64,000 bases of DNA, taken from VAZQ01 sp963841105 (lineage in GTDB: Bacteria; Pseudomonadota; Alphaproteobacteria; Rhizobiales; Xanthobacteraceae). Where the stretch lies: positions 248,001 to 312,000 of the forward strand of contig CAWJCB010000035.1 in assembly GCA_963841105.1 (NCBI GenBank), given 5' to 3'. How positions within the stretch are numbered: position 1 is the stretch's first letter; every line of letters starts with the position of its first letter. Below are positions 8,311 to 16,550 of this stretch, in pieces. The position numbers and the translations under genes are program-made. Under the pieces are notes generated by a model. It saw only the letters and a list, made by a program, of their open reading frames with translations, was not told the DNA's origin and did no database searches.

Positions 8311-10077
8311 CTACGGCAGCCCGGCCTTCGCCAGGCCTTCGACGATGCGCTGAAAATCCACGGCATCCTTGTACGGCAGCACACGCGCGCGCTGCATCAG
8401 CGAGAAGTCCGGATTCACCTTGAGAAGCTCCGCCCATGCCGCCCGCGCCTCTTCCGCGCGCCCGAGATGGCCGTAGCAGGATGCCAGCAGCATGCGACTG
8501 GCGTCGGTGCCGGGGTTGCGTGCGATGCGCTCGAGGAGCTGCCGGGCGGCGGTCTCGTATTCTCCCAGGCTGAAATTCGCCTGCGCCAGGAAGTGCAGCA
8601 CGATGGATGAATAGTGGGGGTCGAGCCGCATCGCCATCGCAATCGGCTCCAGCGCCTCGGCCGCCCGGCCGGCATACATCAGCGCCAGTCCCGTGGCGGA
8701 ATGCCCCTGAGCATAATTGGGATCAAGCGCGATCACGCGGCGAAACTCCGCAAGAGCGCCCTCGTGATCGCGCCGCCACAGCAGCACGTTGCCGAGCGCC
8801 AAATGGCTCACCGGTTCCTGATCGCCCAATTCGACGGCGCGGCGCGCCCATCTCTCCGCTTCGTCCAGTGCCTGCGCCGGATCGAGCGCCCAGCCGCTGA
8901 CGTAGTCCACAATCGCCGCAAGCGCCAACCCCGCATGCGGCGCTGCGAAATTCACATCGATCTCGATCGCCCGGCGGTACATCGCCCGGGCTTGCACGAC
9001 CGACTCCCGCAAGCCGCGTGTGAGCAATTCGCGGGCGCGCAGCCAGGATTCGTAGGCCTCCACGCTGCTGGTACCGCGCCGGCGCAATCGCTGCTCCTCG
9101 CCCTGCGTCAGCGTGACCGCCAGCGCAGCGACGATCTTCTCCACTACCTCGTCCTGCGTCGAGAAGATGTCCGTGAGGTCGCGGTCGAACCGCTCCGCCC
9201 AGAGATGCCCGCCGCTGCCGGCGTCTATGAGCTGCGCCGTGATGCGCACGCGATTGCCGGCCTTGCGGATGCCGCCCTCGAGCACAAAGCGCACGCCGAG
9301 GTCGCGCCCGATCTCCTGCACTTTCACCGACCTGCCCTTGTAGGCGAAGGACGAGTTGCGCGCGATGACGAACAGGCCCGAGACCTTCGAGAGGTCGGTG
9401 ATCAGGTCTTCGGTCATGCCATCGGCGAAATACTCCTGCTCCGAATCGCCGCTCATGTTCTGGAATGGCAGGACCGCGATGGACGGTTTCTCGGGCAGCG
9501 CCGGCGGAGGAGCCGCCATCGGCGGGACGCCGTCCAGTCGCATCTGATAGGCGCGCACGGGCCGCGCGATATTCTTGAGGTGCTGCTCGCCGATATCCTG
9601 CCAGGCAAGCTCAATCCGTCCGCTGATCTCTTCGTAAACTTTGCTTGAGATGCAGATGCCGCCAGCCTCTGCGATACCCTCCAGCCGGGCAGCCACGTTG
9701 ATGCCGTCGCCATAGATGCGGCTTTCGTCGTAGACCACGTCACCGATATTGATGCCGATGCGGAACTGCATGCGGCGCGCCGGCTCAATTGCGGCATTGC
9801 GCTCTGCCATCTTGGATTGGATGGCGACCGCGCATTTCACCGCGTTCACCACGCTGGGGAATTCGGCGAGAATGCCGTCGCCGGCGGTGTCGATGATGCG
9901 CCCGGCGAACTCACCCACCATCGGCAACACGACTGACTGATGCCCCTTGAGATCGCGCACCGTGCGCGCCTCGTCGGCGCCCATCAGCGCGCTATAGCCG
10001 GCGATGTCAGCCGCGAGAATGGCGCTCAGCCGCCGTTCCATACGCTCGTCGGGCATTTCCATCGCGCCTGCCATCAT
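8311..10077 (-). CDS. Class III adenylate/guanylate cyclase with TolB-like and TPR domains
   Basis: 588 residues in three parts. Residues about 12-180 are a class III nucleotide cyclase domain with both metal-binding aspartates visible (ILAADIAGYSALM and DTAGDGILAEFP). Residues about 195-320 resemble the TolB N-terminal-like module of cyclase/TPR proteins (IAVLPFQNMSGDSEQEYFAD, MTEDLITDLSK). Residues about 340-580 hold tetratricopeptide repeats (ALAEFRRVIALDPNYAQGHS, AAWAELLKVNPDF). It has no membrane segment, so it is probably a cytosolic signalling enzyme making cyclic nucleotide. Such proteins are expanded in Bradyrhizobium and Mesorhizobium. It is transcribed alone. Confidence 0.9.
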   Translation of the reverse strand: MMAGAMEMPDERMERRLSAILAADIAGYSALMGADEARTVRDLKGHQSVVLPMVGEFAGRIIDTAGDGILAEFPSVVNAVKCAVAIQSKMAERNAAIEPARRMQFRIGINIGDVVYDESRIYGDGINVAARLEGIAEAGGICISSKVYEEISGRIELAWQDIGEQHLKNIARPVRAYQMRLDGVPPMAAPPPALPEKPSIAVLPFQNMSGDSEQEYFADGMTEDLITDLSKVSGLFVIARNSSFAYKGRSVKVQEIGRDLGVRFVLEGGIRKAGNRVRITAQLIDAGSGGHLWAERFDRDLTDIFSTQDEVVEKIVAALAVTLTQGEEQRLRRRGTSSVEAYESWLRARELLTRGLRESVVQARAMYRRAIEIDVNFAAPHAGLALAAIVDYVSGWALDPAQALDEAERWARRAVELGDQEPVSHLALGNVLLWRRDHEGALAEFRRVIALDPNYAQGHSATGLALMYAGRAAEALEPIAMAMRLDPHYSSIVLHFLAQANFSLGEYETAARQLLERIARNPGTDASRMLLASCYGHLGRAEEARAAWAELLKVNPDFSLMQRARVLPYKDAVDFQRIVEGLAKAGLP

Positions 10078-10164
10078 GGGGCCAACTTAGCCATGCGATG
10101 TCGCGCATGCAAAGGATCGCGTCTTCAGATTGGGTCAGAATGCGTCGACGGCAGACCGCGCGGC

Positions 10165-10728
10165 CTATTGCGGGAACACGGCCGCGGCTCCGCCAAGCCG
10201 GGCAACAATCGCCTCCACAATTTCGCGCGGTTGCGGATCGATCGAGACGACGATGGGATTCTCATCCGGTCCTGGCTCCTCGAGCGCTTCGAACTGGCTA
10301 TGCAGCAGGCTTCGCGGCATGAAATGCTCATGGCGGGTGGCCATACGGCGCGCGATCAGGGTCTCGTCGCCCTTGAGATAGACCAGACGAACGTCGGTAC
10401 GATCCCCTATCAGGACATCGCGGTAGCGGCGCTTCAACGCAGAGCACGCGATGACGCCGTGTCCGCCCGAACGACGCGTCTTGTCGATCCAGGCGGCAAT
10501 GGCTTGTAGCCAGGGCCAACGGTCCTCGTCGGTGAGCGGAACGCCGCTGTGCATCTTGTCGACGTTTGAGACCGGGTGGAACCAATCAGCGTCCTCGAAT
10601 TCCCATCGCAGACGCGAAGCCAAGAGTGCGCCGATGGTCGATTTTCCGCCTCCCGAAACGCCCATGATAATGATCACCGCGGGCGCAGGCGATGCAGCAC
10701 CTCCCGTCGGCCGGGTTTCCGTGGACAT
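10165..10728 (-). CDS. gntK: Gluconokinase
   Basis: 187-residue GntK-type kinase that phosphorylates D-gluconate to 6-phosphogluconate. A P-loop (MGVSGGGKST) follows a short N-terminus; the family motif around DADWFHP, NVDKM and GVPLTDEDRWPWL is intact, as are ACSALKRRYRD and the MATRHEHFMP lid. The ATG at 10728 shares its A with the TGA of the pgl gene upstream, so it is the last gene of the pentose phosphate operon. It lets gluconate enter at the Gnd step. An in-frame extension to 10953 is antisense-quality sequence inside pgl and is rejected. Confidence 0.93.
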   Translation of the reverse strand: MSTETRPTGGAASPAPAVIIIMGVSGGGKSTIGALLASRLRWEFEDADWFHPVSNVDKMHSGVPLTDEDRWPWLQAIAAWIDKTRRSGGHGVIACSALKRRYRDVLIGDRTDVRLVYLKGDETLIARRMATRHEHFMPRSLLHSQFEALEEPGPDENPIVVSIDPQPREIVEAIVARLGGAAAVFPQ

Positions 10729-11463
10729 CAATTCGCTGCTGGCGCTGCGGCGCGATCCGTAAACCAATGGATGCGTCCGACCGGGCGAACCAAGCTCGCG
10801 GGAATCGTCCGATCGCCGCCCCGCGCGCGTGCGACGGCCTCCCGCTTTCCTTCGCCGGTCGCCAAGAATGCGACATCGCGGCTGCTGTCGAGCGTGGGGT
10901 AGGTCAGTGTGATCCGTGGTTCGGATTTTGCGCCAATGACCGCAACCGCCCATCGTCGCATTTCTTGCAGCGCCGGCTGGCCGGGGAACAATGATGCGGT
11001 GTGCCCGTCCTCTCCGATTCCAAGCAGCGTGACGTCGAAGAGCGGCCGGTCAGGCTGCAAGCATCTCGGCGCCGTAGAAACGCTTCAGCGTCGTCTCGTA
11101 AGCGGCGGCGGCTTGCTCCGGCGACAAGCCCTCCGTCGGGATCGCATGGATGTTGTCATCGGGAACCGGGACCCGCGAAAGCAATGCATCGCGCGCCATC
11201 CGATAATTGCTGTCGGGATGACCATGCGGCACGAACCGTTCGTCACCCCAGAACCAATGCACCCGGCGCCATGGAAATTGCGATGCCAGCACCCGATCGG
11301 CCAGATGTTCATAGAGCCGCCGGGGCGTCGACCCGCCCGACAGGCAAACCGCGAAGGTCTCATTGCTCGCCTGCGCGAGACCGCAGAGCCATTGCGCGAC
11401 ACTGCGTGCGAGCGTCTCCGCATTCTCGAATGCTCGGTTTTCAGTCAGTGCATCGTCCATCAT
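10728..11463 (-). pseudogene. pgl: 6-phosphogluconolactonase, frameshifted as sequenced
   Basis: Hydrolyses 6-phosphoglucono-delta-lactone to 6-phosphogluconate. The first half (11463-11060) carries CLSGGSTPRRLYEHLAD and VHWFWGDERFVP; the second half (to 10728) carries LFDVTLLGIGEDGHTASLFPG. All are family signatures. The two halves lie in different frames. Removing one A from the GCAAGC at 11057-11062 restores a continuous protein of about 244 residues, normal for the family. The start overlaps the rpe stop (ATGA) and the stop touches gntK. The gene is probably intact in the organism, with the break a +1 sequence error. Confidence 0.88.
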
Positions 11464-12146
11464 TGCGCGACAGCCCGCGTGTGCCATGCGCCGTTCCGAA
11501 TTCCCGCGATGGCGGCCGCGTAGTCGCGCGAACCGAATATTGCTGATCCGGCGACAATCGCGTTGGCGCCGGCTTCGATGGCCAGTGCGGCATGTTCACA
11601 GTTATGTCCGCCGTCGACCTCGATCCACGGGTCGAACCCTTTCGACTCGCAAAGCCGGCGCAGCTCGCGGATTTTGGGCAACATTTCCGGCAGAAATTTC
11701 TGTCCGCCGAATCCGGGATTGACCGTCATCACCAGGATCACATCGCAAAGATGCAGCACCTGCTCGACAAACGCGATGGGACTGGCCGGGTCGAGCACCG
11801 CGCCGGCCTTCTTACCGAGCTCACGTATCTGCGACAGCACGCGATGCAGATGGATTGTCGATGAGGGTTCGGACTGAACGAGCAGGTGATCGGCGCCGGC
11901 TTCGGCAAAATCGCGAAGATAACGCTCAGGTTCGACAATCATCAAGTGAACATTGAGCGGCTTCGCGGTCGATCGATGCACCGCATCGACGACCGCGGGA
12001 CCGAAAGAGATGTTCGGCACGAACCTGCCGTCCATGATGTCGATGTGGATCCAATCGGCGCCGGCCCGATCGACGGCGCGGACTTCCTCGCCAAGCCGCC
12101 GCAAATCGGCGGCAAGAATTGACGGCGCGACGACGATTGGCTTCAT
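11460..12146 (-). CDS. rpe: Ribulose-phosphate 3-epimerase
   Basis: 228-residue TIM-barrel enzyme interconverting ribulose 5-phosphate and xylulose 5-phosphate. The N-terminus is typical (KPIVVAPSILAADL). Metal and catalytic motifs are present: HIDIMDGRFVPN, NVHLMIVEP, VMTVNPGFGGQKF and IEVDGGHN, and the phosphate-binding loop GANAIVAGSAIF is intact. It overlaps the upstream HAD gene and the downstream pgl gene by four bases each, so translation is coupled in the operon. Length and all motifs are normal, in contrast to several neighbours. Confidence 0.95.
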   Translation of the reverse strand: MKPIVVAPSILAADLRRLGEEVRAVDRAGADWIHIDIMDGRFVPNISFGPAVVDAVHRSTAKPLNVHLMIVEPERYLRDFAEAGADHLLVQSEPSSTIHLHRVLSQIRELGKKAGAVLDPASPIAFVEQVLHLCDVILVMTVNPGFGGQKFLPEMLPKIRELRRLCESKGFDPWIEVDGGHNCEHAALAIEAGANAIVAGSAIFGSRDYAAAIAGIRNGAWHTRAVAQ

Positions 12147-12994
12147 GACGCCCTCGGCAGGGCCGAGGCCGCGCGTGGCAAGATGAATCGCTCCATCGCC
12201 TTGGCGAAGCCTTCGTCATCATAGGAGTCGGTGACCAGATCGGCCTGCGCCTGCACGTCCGGGCTGGCATTGCCCATCGCGATGCTCAGCCCGCCCTTGC
12301 GGAACATCAGCACGTCGTTTGGCATGTCGCCGATCGTGGCGATCTCGTTGGCCGGAACCGACAGGAGCTTCGACAGTGTCGTGACAACGGTCCCCTTGTT
12401 GGCATCCGGATGCGTGACGTCGAGATAGTAGGGCTGCGAACGCGCCGCCGACGCGTTTGCGCCGAGCGCGTCCTGGGCCTCCTTTTCGCAGCGGGCGACG
12501 AGGTCGCGGTCGTCGCTCACGCCGACGATCTTGACCGCGCTGCCAATCGCGCCTTCGAAGTTCTCGACGACGGTCGGTGGAAACTTGACGGTCCATTGCT
12601 CCCGCGCCACATGCGGCGCGTCAGCGTTCCGAACAAGCCAGTCCTGGCCGCTATAGACCCACGCATCCATGCCGTTGTGGAGGATGACATCGAGCGCACG
12701 CCTTGCGACATCGACCGCAAGGACGTGCTCCGCCATGACGGTCATATCGGGTTTGACGAAGATGCCGCCATTGAAGCCGGCAATCGGGGTGCTCAGCGCC
12801 AGCGGATCGATCAACATTGCCATGCCGCGCGGCGGCCGGCCGCTGGTGATCGCAAAGGCAATGTCTGCGGCTTGCAGGGCCTTCACGGCCGCCGCGGCGC
12901 GTGGGGTCAGCACTTTCTCCGCGGTGACGAGGGTGCCGTCGACGTCGGCCAGAACAAGCGAGATTTTCGCGGCAGGGCGAACGGGCTCTACCAT
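12143..12994 (-). CDS. HAD-superfamily (Cof-type) sugar-phosphate phosphatase, copy B
   Basis: 283-residue HAD hydrolase. Motif I is LVLADVDGTLV (nucleophile Asp and acid/base Asp). Motif II is ITSGRPPRG, motif III the Lys in NKGTVV, and motif IV the acidic pair in IGDMPNDVLMF. A C2-type cap lies between motifs II and III. Members of the Cof group dephosphorylate sugar phosphates or related metabolites in the cytosol. It is a tandem paralogue of the next gene upstream (12988-13863), with which it overlaps by seven bases. Its place inside a pentose phosphate operon suggests clean-up of a phosphosugar by-product; the substrate is unknown. Confidence 0.88.
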   Translation of the reverse strand: MVEPVRPAAKISLVLADVDGTLVTAEKVLTPRAAAAVKALQAADIAFAITSGRPPRGMAMLIDPLALSTPIAGFNGGIFVKPDMTVMAEHVLAVDVARRALDVILHNGMDAWVYSGQDWLVRNADAPHVAREQWTVKFPPTVVENFEGAIGSAVKIVGVSDDRDLVARCEKEAQDALGANASAARSQPYYLDVTHPDANKGTVVTTLSKLLSVPANEIATIGDMPNDVLMFRKGGLSIAMGNASPDVQAQADLVTDSYDDEGFAKAMERFILPRAASALPRAS

Positions 12995-13863
12995 GCGCGG
13001 TCTCCTGCTGGCGCTACCTCAACCCCTGCGTTCGCACGACCACCACCGAGGATGAACCGCTCGATCGCGTTGGCAAAGCCTTCTTCGCGATTGCTGTCCG
13101 TCACGAAATCCGCTGCGCGCTGCACCGCCGGACTGGCGTTGCCCATCGCGATGCTGCGGCCACTGCGCTCAAACATCGCGACGTCATTGCTGCCGTCGCC
13201 GACCACGGCGATCTCCGCCAGCGGAACCGTCAACAGCTTCGCGATCTCCGACAATGCGACGCCCTTGTTGGCGAGCGGGTGAGTGATATCGAGATAGTAA
13301 GGCTGCGAACGGGCGACGAAAGCGTTATCGGCGAGCGCGCCGCGCACATCGCGCTCACACCGTGCGAGACGCTCGAAATCCGCGCCGACACCGACGATCT
13401 TGGCTGCCACGTCGAGAGCATGTCCGAAATCATCGACGATCTTCGGCGGAAATCCCACCGTGCGCTCCTCCAGCCCGACATAGGGCGCGTCGGAGTCGCG
13501 CACCAGCCAGTCGTGTCCGCTGAAAATCCAGACCTGCGCCTCGTATGCATTGAGCATGTCGACCGCGAGCCGAGCGACGGCGGGCGACAGAAGATGCCCG
13601 GTGATGACCGAAAGATCGGTCGCCGCTATCGCGCCACCGTTGAAGCAGCCGATTGGCGCCGTTATTCCCAGGGTCTCAACAATCATGCGCAAGCCGAGGG
13701 GTGGTCTGCTGCTGATGATCGTAAAAATGATTCCGCTTGCGCGCAATTTTGCCACGGCTGCCTGGGCGCTGGATGTCAGATTCTTGTCATCCGTCACCAA
13801 CGTGCCGTCGACGTCAGAAATCACCGCCGAGCATTTGAATGGCGATGGGCGCGTGTGGCTCAT
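12988..13863 (-). CDS. HAD-superfamily (Cof-type) sugar-phosphate phosphatase, copy A
   Basis: 291-residue HAD hydrolase and close paralogue of copy B. Motif I AVISDVDGTLVTDDK, motif II IISSRPPLG, a C2 cap with FSGHDWLVRDSDAPYVG (matching YSGQDWLVRNADAPHVA in copy B), motif III NKGVAL, motif IV VGDGSNDVAMF. The order of conserved blocks is the same, so the pair looks like a tandem duplication that has diverged. It starts four bases inside the zwf stop region (overlap 13860-13863). Cytosolic phosphatase; substrate not known. Confidence 0.88.
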   Translation of the reverse strand: MSHTRPSPFKCSAVISDVDGTLVTDDKNLTSSAQAAVAKLRASGIIFTIISSRPPLGLRMIVETLGITAPIGCFNGGAIAATDLSVITGHLLSPAVARLAVDMLNAYEAQVWIFSGHDWLVRDSDAPYVGLEERTVGFPPKIVDDFGHALDVAAKIVGVGADFERLARCERDVRGALADNAFVARSQPYYLDITHPLANKGVALSEIAKLLTVPLAEIAVVGDGSNDVAMFERSGRSIAMGNASPAVQRAADFVTDSNREEGFANAIERFILGGGRANAGVEVAPAGDRAW

Positions 13864-15476
13864 GACGATGGTCCGTCGTCATCGCCATCGACACGCCGCC
13901 AGCACCGGCCATCACGCGCCAGAAGCGCATCCGCTTCGCTCGGTCCTGAGCCTCCCGCGGGATAGATCAGCAGATCCGCCGCGTCATCCTTGGCCCACGC
14001 GTCGAGCACCGGCTGCACGACGCGCCAAGCGTGCTCTACCATGTCGGCGCGCATGAACAACGTCGGGTCGCCGATCATGACGTCATAGATGAGCGTCTCG
14101 TATCCGACATTGGGCTCTTTGGGAAACCAGTCATCGTAACGGAAGTCCATCTTCACGGCGGCGAGATCCACCACCGGACCAGGGCGCTTGACTTCGAACT
14201 GCAGGGAGATCCCCTCGTCCGGGGCGATGCGCAGGACCAGCCAATTGGGCCGCAGCGCATCGACGGGCGTATCCTGGAACGCCGCGTAGGGCGCCTGCTT
14301 GAAGCGGATCGCGATTTCCGTATTCCGTTTCGACATGTGCTTGCCGGTCCGGACGTAAAAGGGCACGCCGGCCCAGCGCCAGTTGTCGATCTCGATCTGC
14401 AAGGCAACATAGGTCTCGACGTTCGAATCTGGCGCCACGTCGGGCTCTTGGCGATAGGCCTTTACGTCTTTGCCCAGAACCGTGCCGGACCCGTACTGGC
14501 CGCGCACGGCCTGTGCCGGCTTGATCGCGGGCATCGCGGCGAAGACCTCGGCCTTCTTGGTGCGGATCGCAGCATCGTCGAAACCCACGGGCGGTTCCAT
14601 GGCTACGAGGGAGAGCAGCGAGAACACATGATTCGGGACCATGTCGCGCAGCGCACCCGTCACCTCGTAGAACTTGCCGCGCCGCTCCACGCCCACCGTC
14701 TCCGCTGCGGTAATCTGCACGTGATCGATCCGCTCGCGATTCCAGATCGGCTCGAACAGCCCGTTGGCGAAGCGGAACGCCGCGATGCTTTGGACCGTGT
14801 CCTTTCCCAGAAAGTGGTCGATCCGGAATATCTGGTCCTCGTGCAACGTGCGAAGGATGCTGGCATTCAGTGCGCGAGCCGAATCAAAGCTGTGGCCGAA
14901 CGGCTTCTCGACGACCACGCGGCGCCAAAACCGGGGCTTGCCGTTCTGGTCCTCATTTTGATCGGTAAGCTTCGCCTTGCCGAGTTGATCCACCACGGTG
15001 CCGAATAGCCGATCCGCGACCGCGAGATAAAAGATGGCGTTGCCCCGCGTGCCATGCACCTTTTCGGCCTCGTCAAGAACGCCGCGAAGCTTCTCGTAGA
15101 GCTCAGGCTTCGTCAGGTCGCCTTGCACATATGTCATTTTCTCCGCCAGCTGCTTCCACACAGCCTCGTCAATGTGGTCGACATCGAATTCGGCGGCGGC
15201 GTTGCCGACAAAGCTTTTCAGCATGCCGTAAAGGTGCTCGCGCCAGCTTTCCGTGGTCCGCTCTGAGAACGCGACGCCGATCAGCGCGAATTTCTCCGGC
15301 AGGACCTTGGTGCGCAAGAGATTGTAGAGTGCCGGCACCACCAGGCGCTTGGTCAGATCACCGCTGGCGCCGAAGATCACCATCGCGCAGGGATCGGCCG
15401 GCTTGGCCTGGCGCCGCGGCGGCGACGCAATCACCTGCGCGGTCTTCGGCATCCGGATCGGAGGACTGTCGAGCAT
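13860..15476 (-). CDS. zwf: Glucose-6-phosphate 1-dehydrogenase
   Basis: About 538 residues. Oxidises glucose 6-phosphate to 6-phosphogluconolactone with NADP+, the entry to the oxidative pentose phosphate and Entner-Doudoroff routes. The nucleotide-binding segment is MVIFGASGDLTKRLV, the active-site signature is RIDHFLGKD, and VVVEKPFGHSFDSA and the C-terminal DAWAKDD region are typical. The first ATG giving a sensible N-terminus is at 15476; 15452 is possible. The frame continues upstream to 15719 but that part overlaps gnd and is not protein-like. It lies between gnd and the HAD pair in the operon. Confidence 0.93.
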   Translation of the reverse strand: MLDSPPIRMPKTAQVIASPPRRQAKPADPCAMVIFGASGDLTKRLVVPALYNLLRTKVLPEKFALIGVAFSERTTESWREHLYGMLKSFVGNAAAEFDVDHIDEAVWKQLAEKMTYVQGDLTKPELYEKLRGVLDEAEKVHGTRGNAIFYLAVADRLFGTVVDQLGKAKLTDQNEDQNGKPRFWRRVVVEKPFGHSFDSARALNASILRTLHEDQIFRIDHFLGKDTVQSIAAFRFANGLFEPIWNRERIDHVQITAAETVGVERRGKFYEVTGALRDMVPNHVFSLLSLVAMEPPVGFDDAAIRTKKAEVFAAMPAIKPAQAVRGQYGSGTVLGKDVKAYRQEPDVAPDSNVETYVALQIEIDNWRWAGVPFYVRTGKHMSKRNTEIAIRFKQAPYAAFQDTPVDALRPNWLVLRIAPDEGISLQFEVKRPGPVVDLAAVKMDFRYDDWFPKEPNVGYETLIYDVMIGDPTLFMRADMVEHAWRVVQPVLDAWAKDDAADLLIYPAGGSGPSEADALLARDGRCWRRVDGDDDGPSS

Positions 15477-16529
15477 GGTGGCTACCGCCGGCGGCGTGCT
15501 GGGCCGCTGGGCGGCCCTGCGATTCTTTCGGCTTCGGTTCCGGATCAATGGGCTCATGACCCTCGATGTGCCCGCCGAAGCCCAGGCGCATGGCCGAAAG
15601 CATCTTTTCGCCGAAGGTGTGCTGCTGCCGCGAACGGAATCGGGCATAGAGCGCCATCGAGAGCACGTCGGCCGGGACGGCTTCCTCGATGGCGGCCTCG
15701 ACGGTCCAGCGACCTTCACCCGAATCCTGGACGAAGCCGGAGAAACCCTTCAGTTGCGGATCCTTCGCCAGCGCGGCGGCGCCGAGATCGAGCAGCCAGG
15801 AAGAGATGACGCTGCCGCGCCGCCAGACCTCGGCGATATCCGGCATGTTCAGCTCGAAGCGCTCGTCCTCGGGCAGATCCTTCGAAGTCCTTGTTACGCA
15901 GGATGTCGAAACCTTCGGCGTAGGCCTGCATCAATCCGTACTCGATGCCGTTATGCACCATCTTGACGAAATGCCCGGCGCCGGACGGGCCGGCGTGGAT
16001 GTAACCGCGCTCGGCGCGGGTATCGCCTTTCCCGCGGCCCGGTGTGCGCGGGATATCGCCGAGCCCGGGAGCGAGCGCCGAGAAAATCGGATCGAGGTGA
16101 TCCACGGCCTCCTTGTGGCCGCCGATCATCATGCAATAGCCGCGCTCGATGCCCCAGACGCCGCCCGACGTACCGCAATCGACGTAGCGAATGCCCTTCT
16201 CGGCGAGTTTCTTGGCGCGACGGATGTCGTCTTTGTAGAAGGAATTGCCGCCATCGATGATGATGTCGTCCGGCTCCAGCAGGCCGCCGAGACTGCTCGA
16301 CCGTTTCCTCGGTAATGCGGCCGGCAGGCAGCATCAACCAGACCGCGCGCGGCTTCTTGAGTTGACCGACGAGTTGCTTGAGATCGGCGCTCCCCGCGAC
16401 GCCCTCGCCGACAAGCGCCTTGATGGCCGCCGGGTTCTGGTCGAACACCACGCACTGGTGTCCATTACGCGTCAGTCGGCGAACGATGTTTCCGCCCATG
16501 CGTCCCAAGCCGATCATGCCGATCTGCAT
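15477..16529 (-). pseudogene. gnd: 6-phosphogluconate dehydrogenase (decarboxylating), frameshifted as sequenced
   Basis: Oxidative decarboxylation of 6-phosphogluconate to ribulose 5-phosphate. The product is split over three frames: 16529 to about 16292 (MQIGMIGLGRMGGNIVRRL), then to about 15880 (IIIDGGNSFYKDD, CGTSGGVWGIERGY, HFVKMVHNGIEYGLMQAYAE), then onward (MPDIAEVWRRGSVISSWLLD, LYARFRSRQQHTFGEKML). One extra base at 16291-16293 and one at 15879-15880 account for both breaks. It is the short type of about 330 residues. The last frame has no stop until 15358, inside zwf, so a third error near the 3' end is likely and the true stop is unsure. GGAGAA precedes the start. Confidence 0.87.
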
Positions 16530-16550
16530 TCGTCTTCTCCTGTTACCTGA

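Noticed and set aside
8614..9648. 344-codon open frame on the plus strand
   Set aside because: Antisense to the cyclase-TPR gene; high-GC shadow without any recognisable domain.
10729..10953. 75-residue N-terminal extension of gluconokinase
   Set aside because: Lies over the pgl 3' half in another frame and has no conserved sequence; the kinase family starts just before the P-loop.
15477..15719. N-terminal extension of zwf
   Set aside because: Overlaps the 3' part of gnd and reads as Arg/Ser-rich sequence; the Zwf family begins near 15476.
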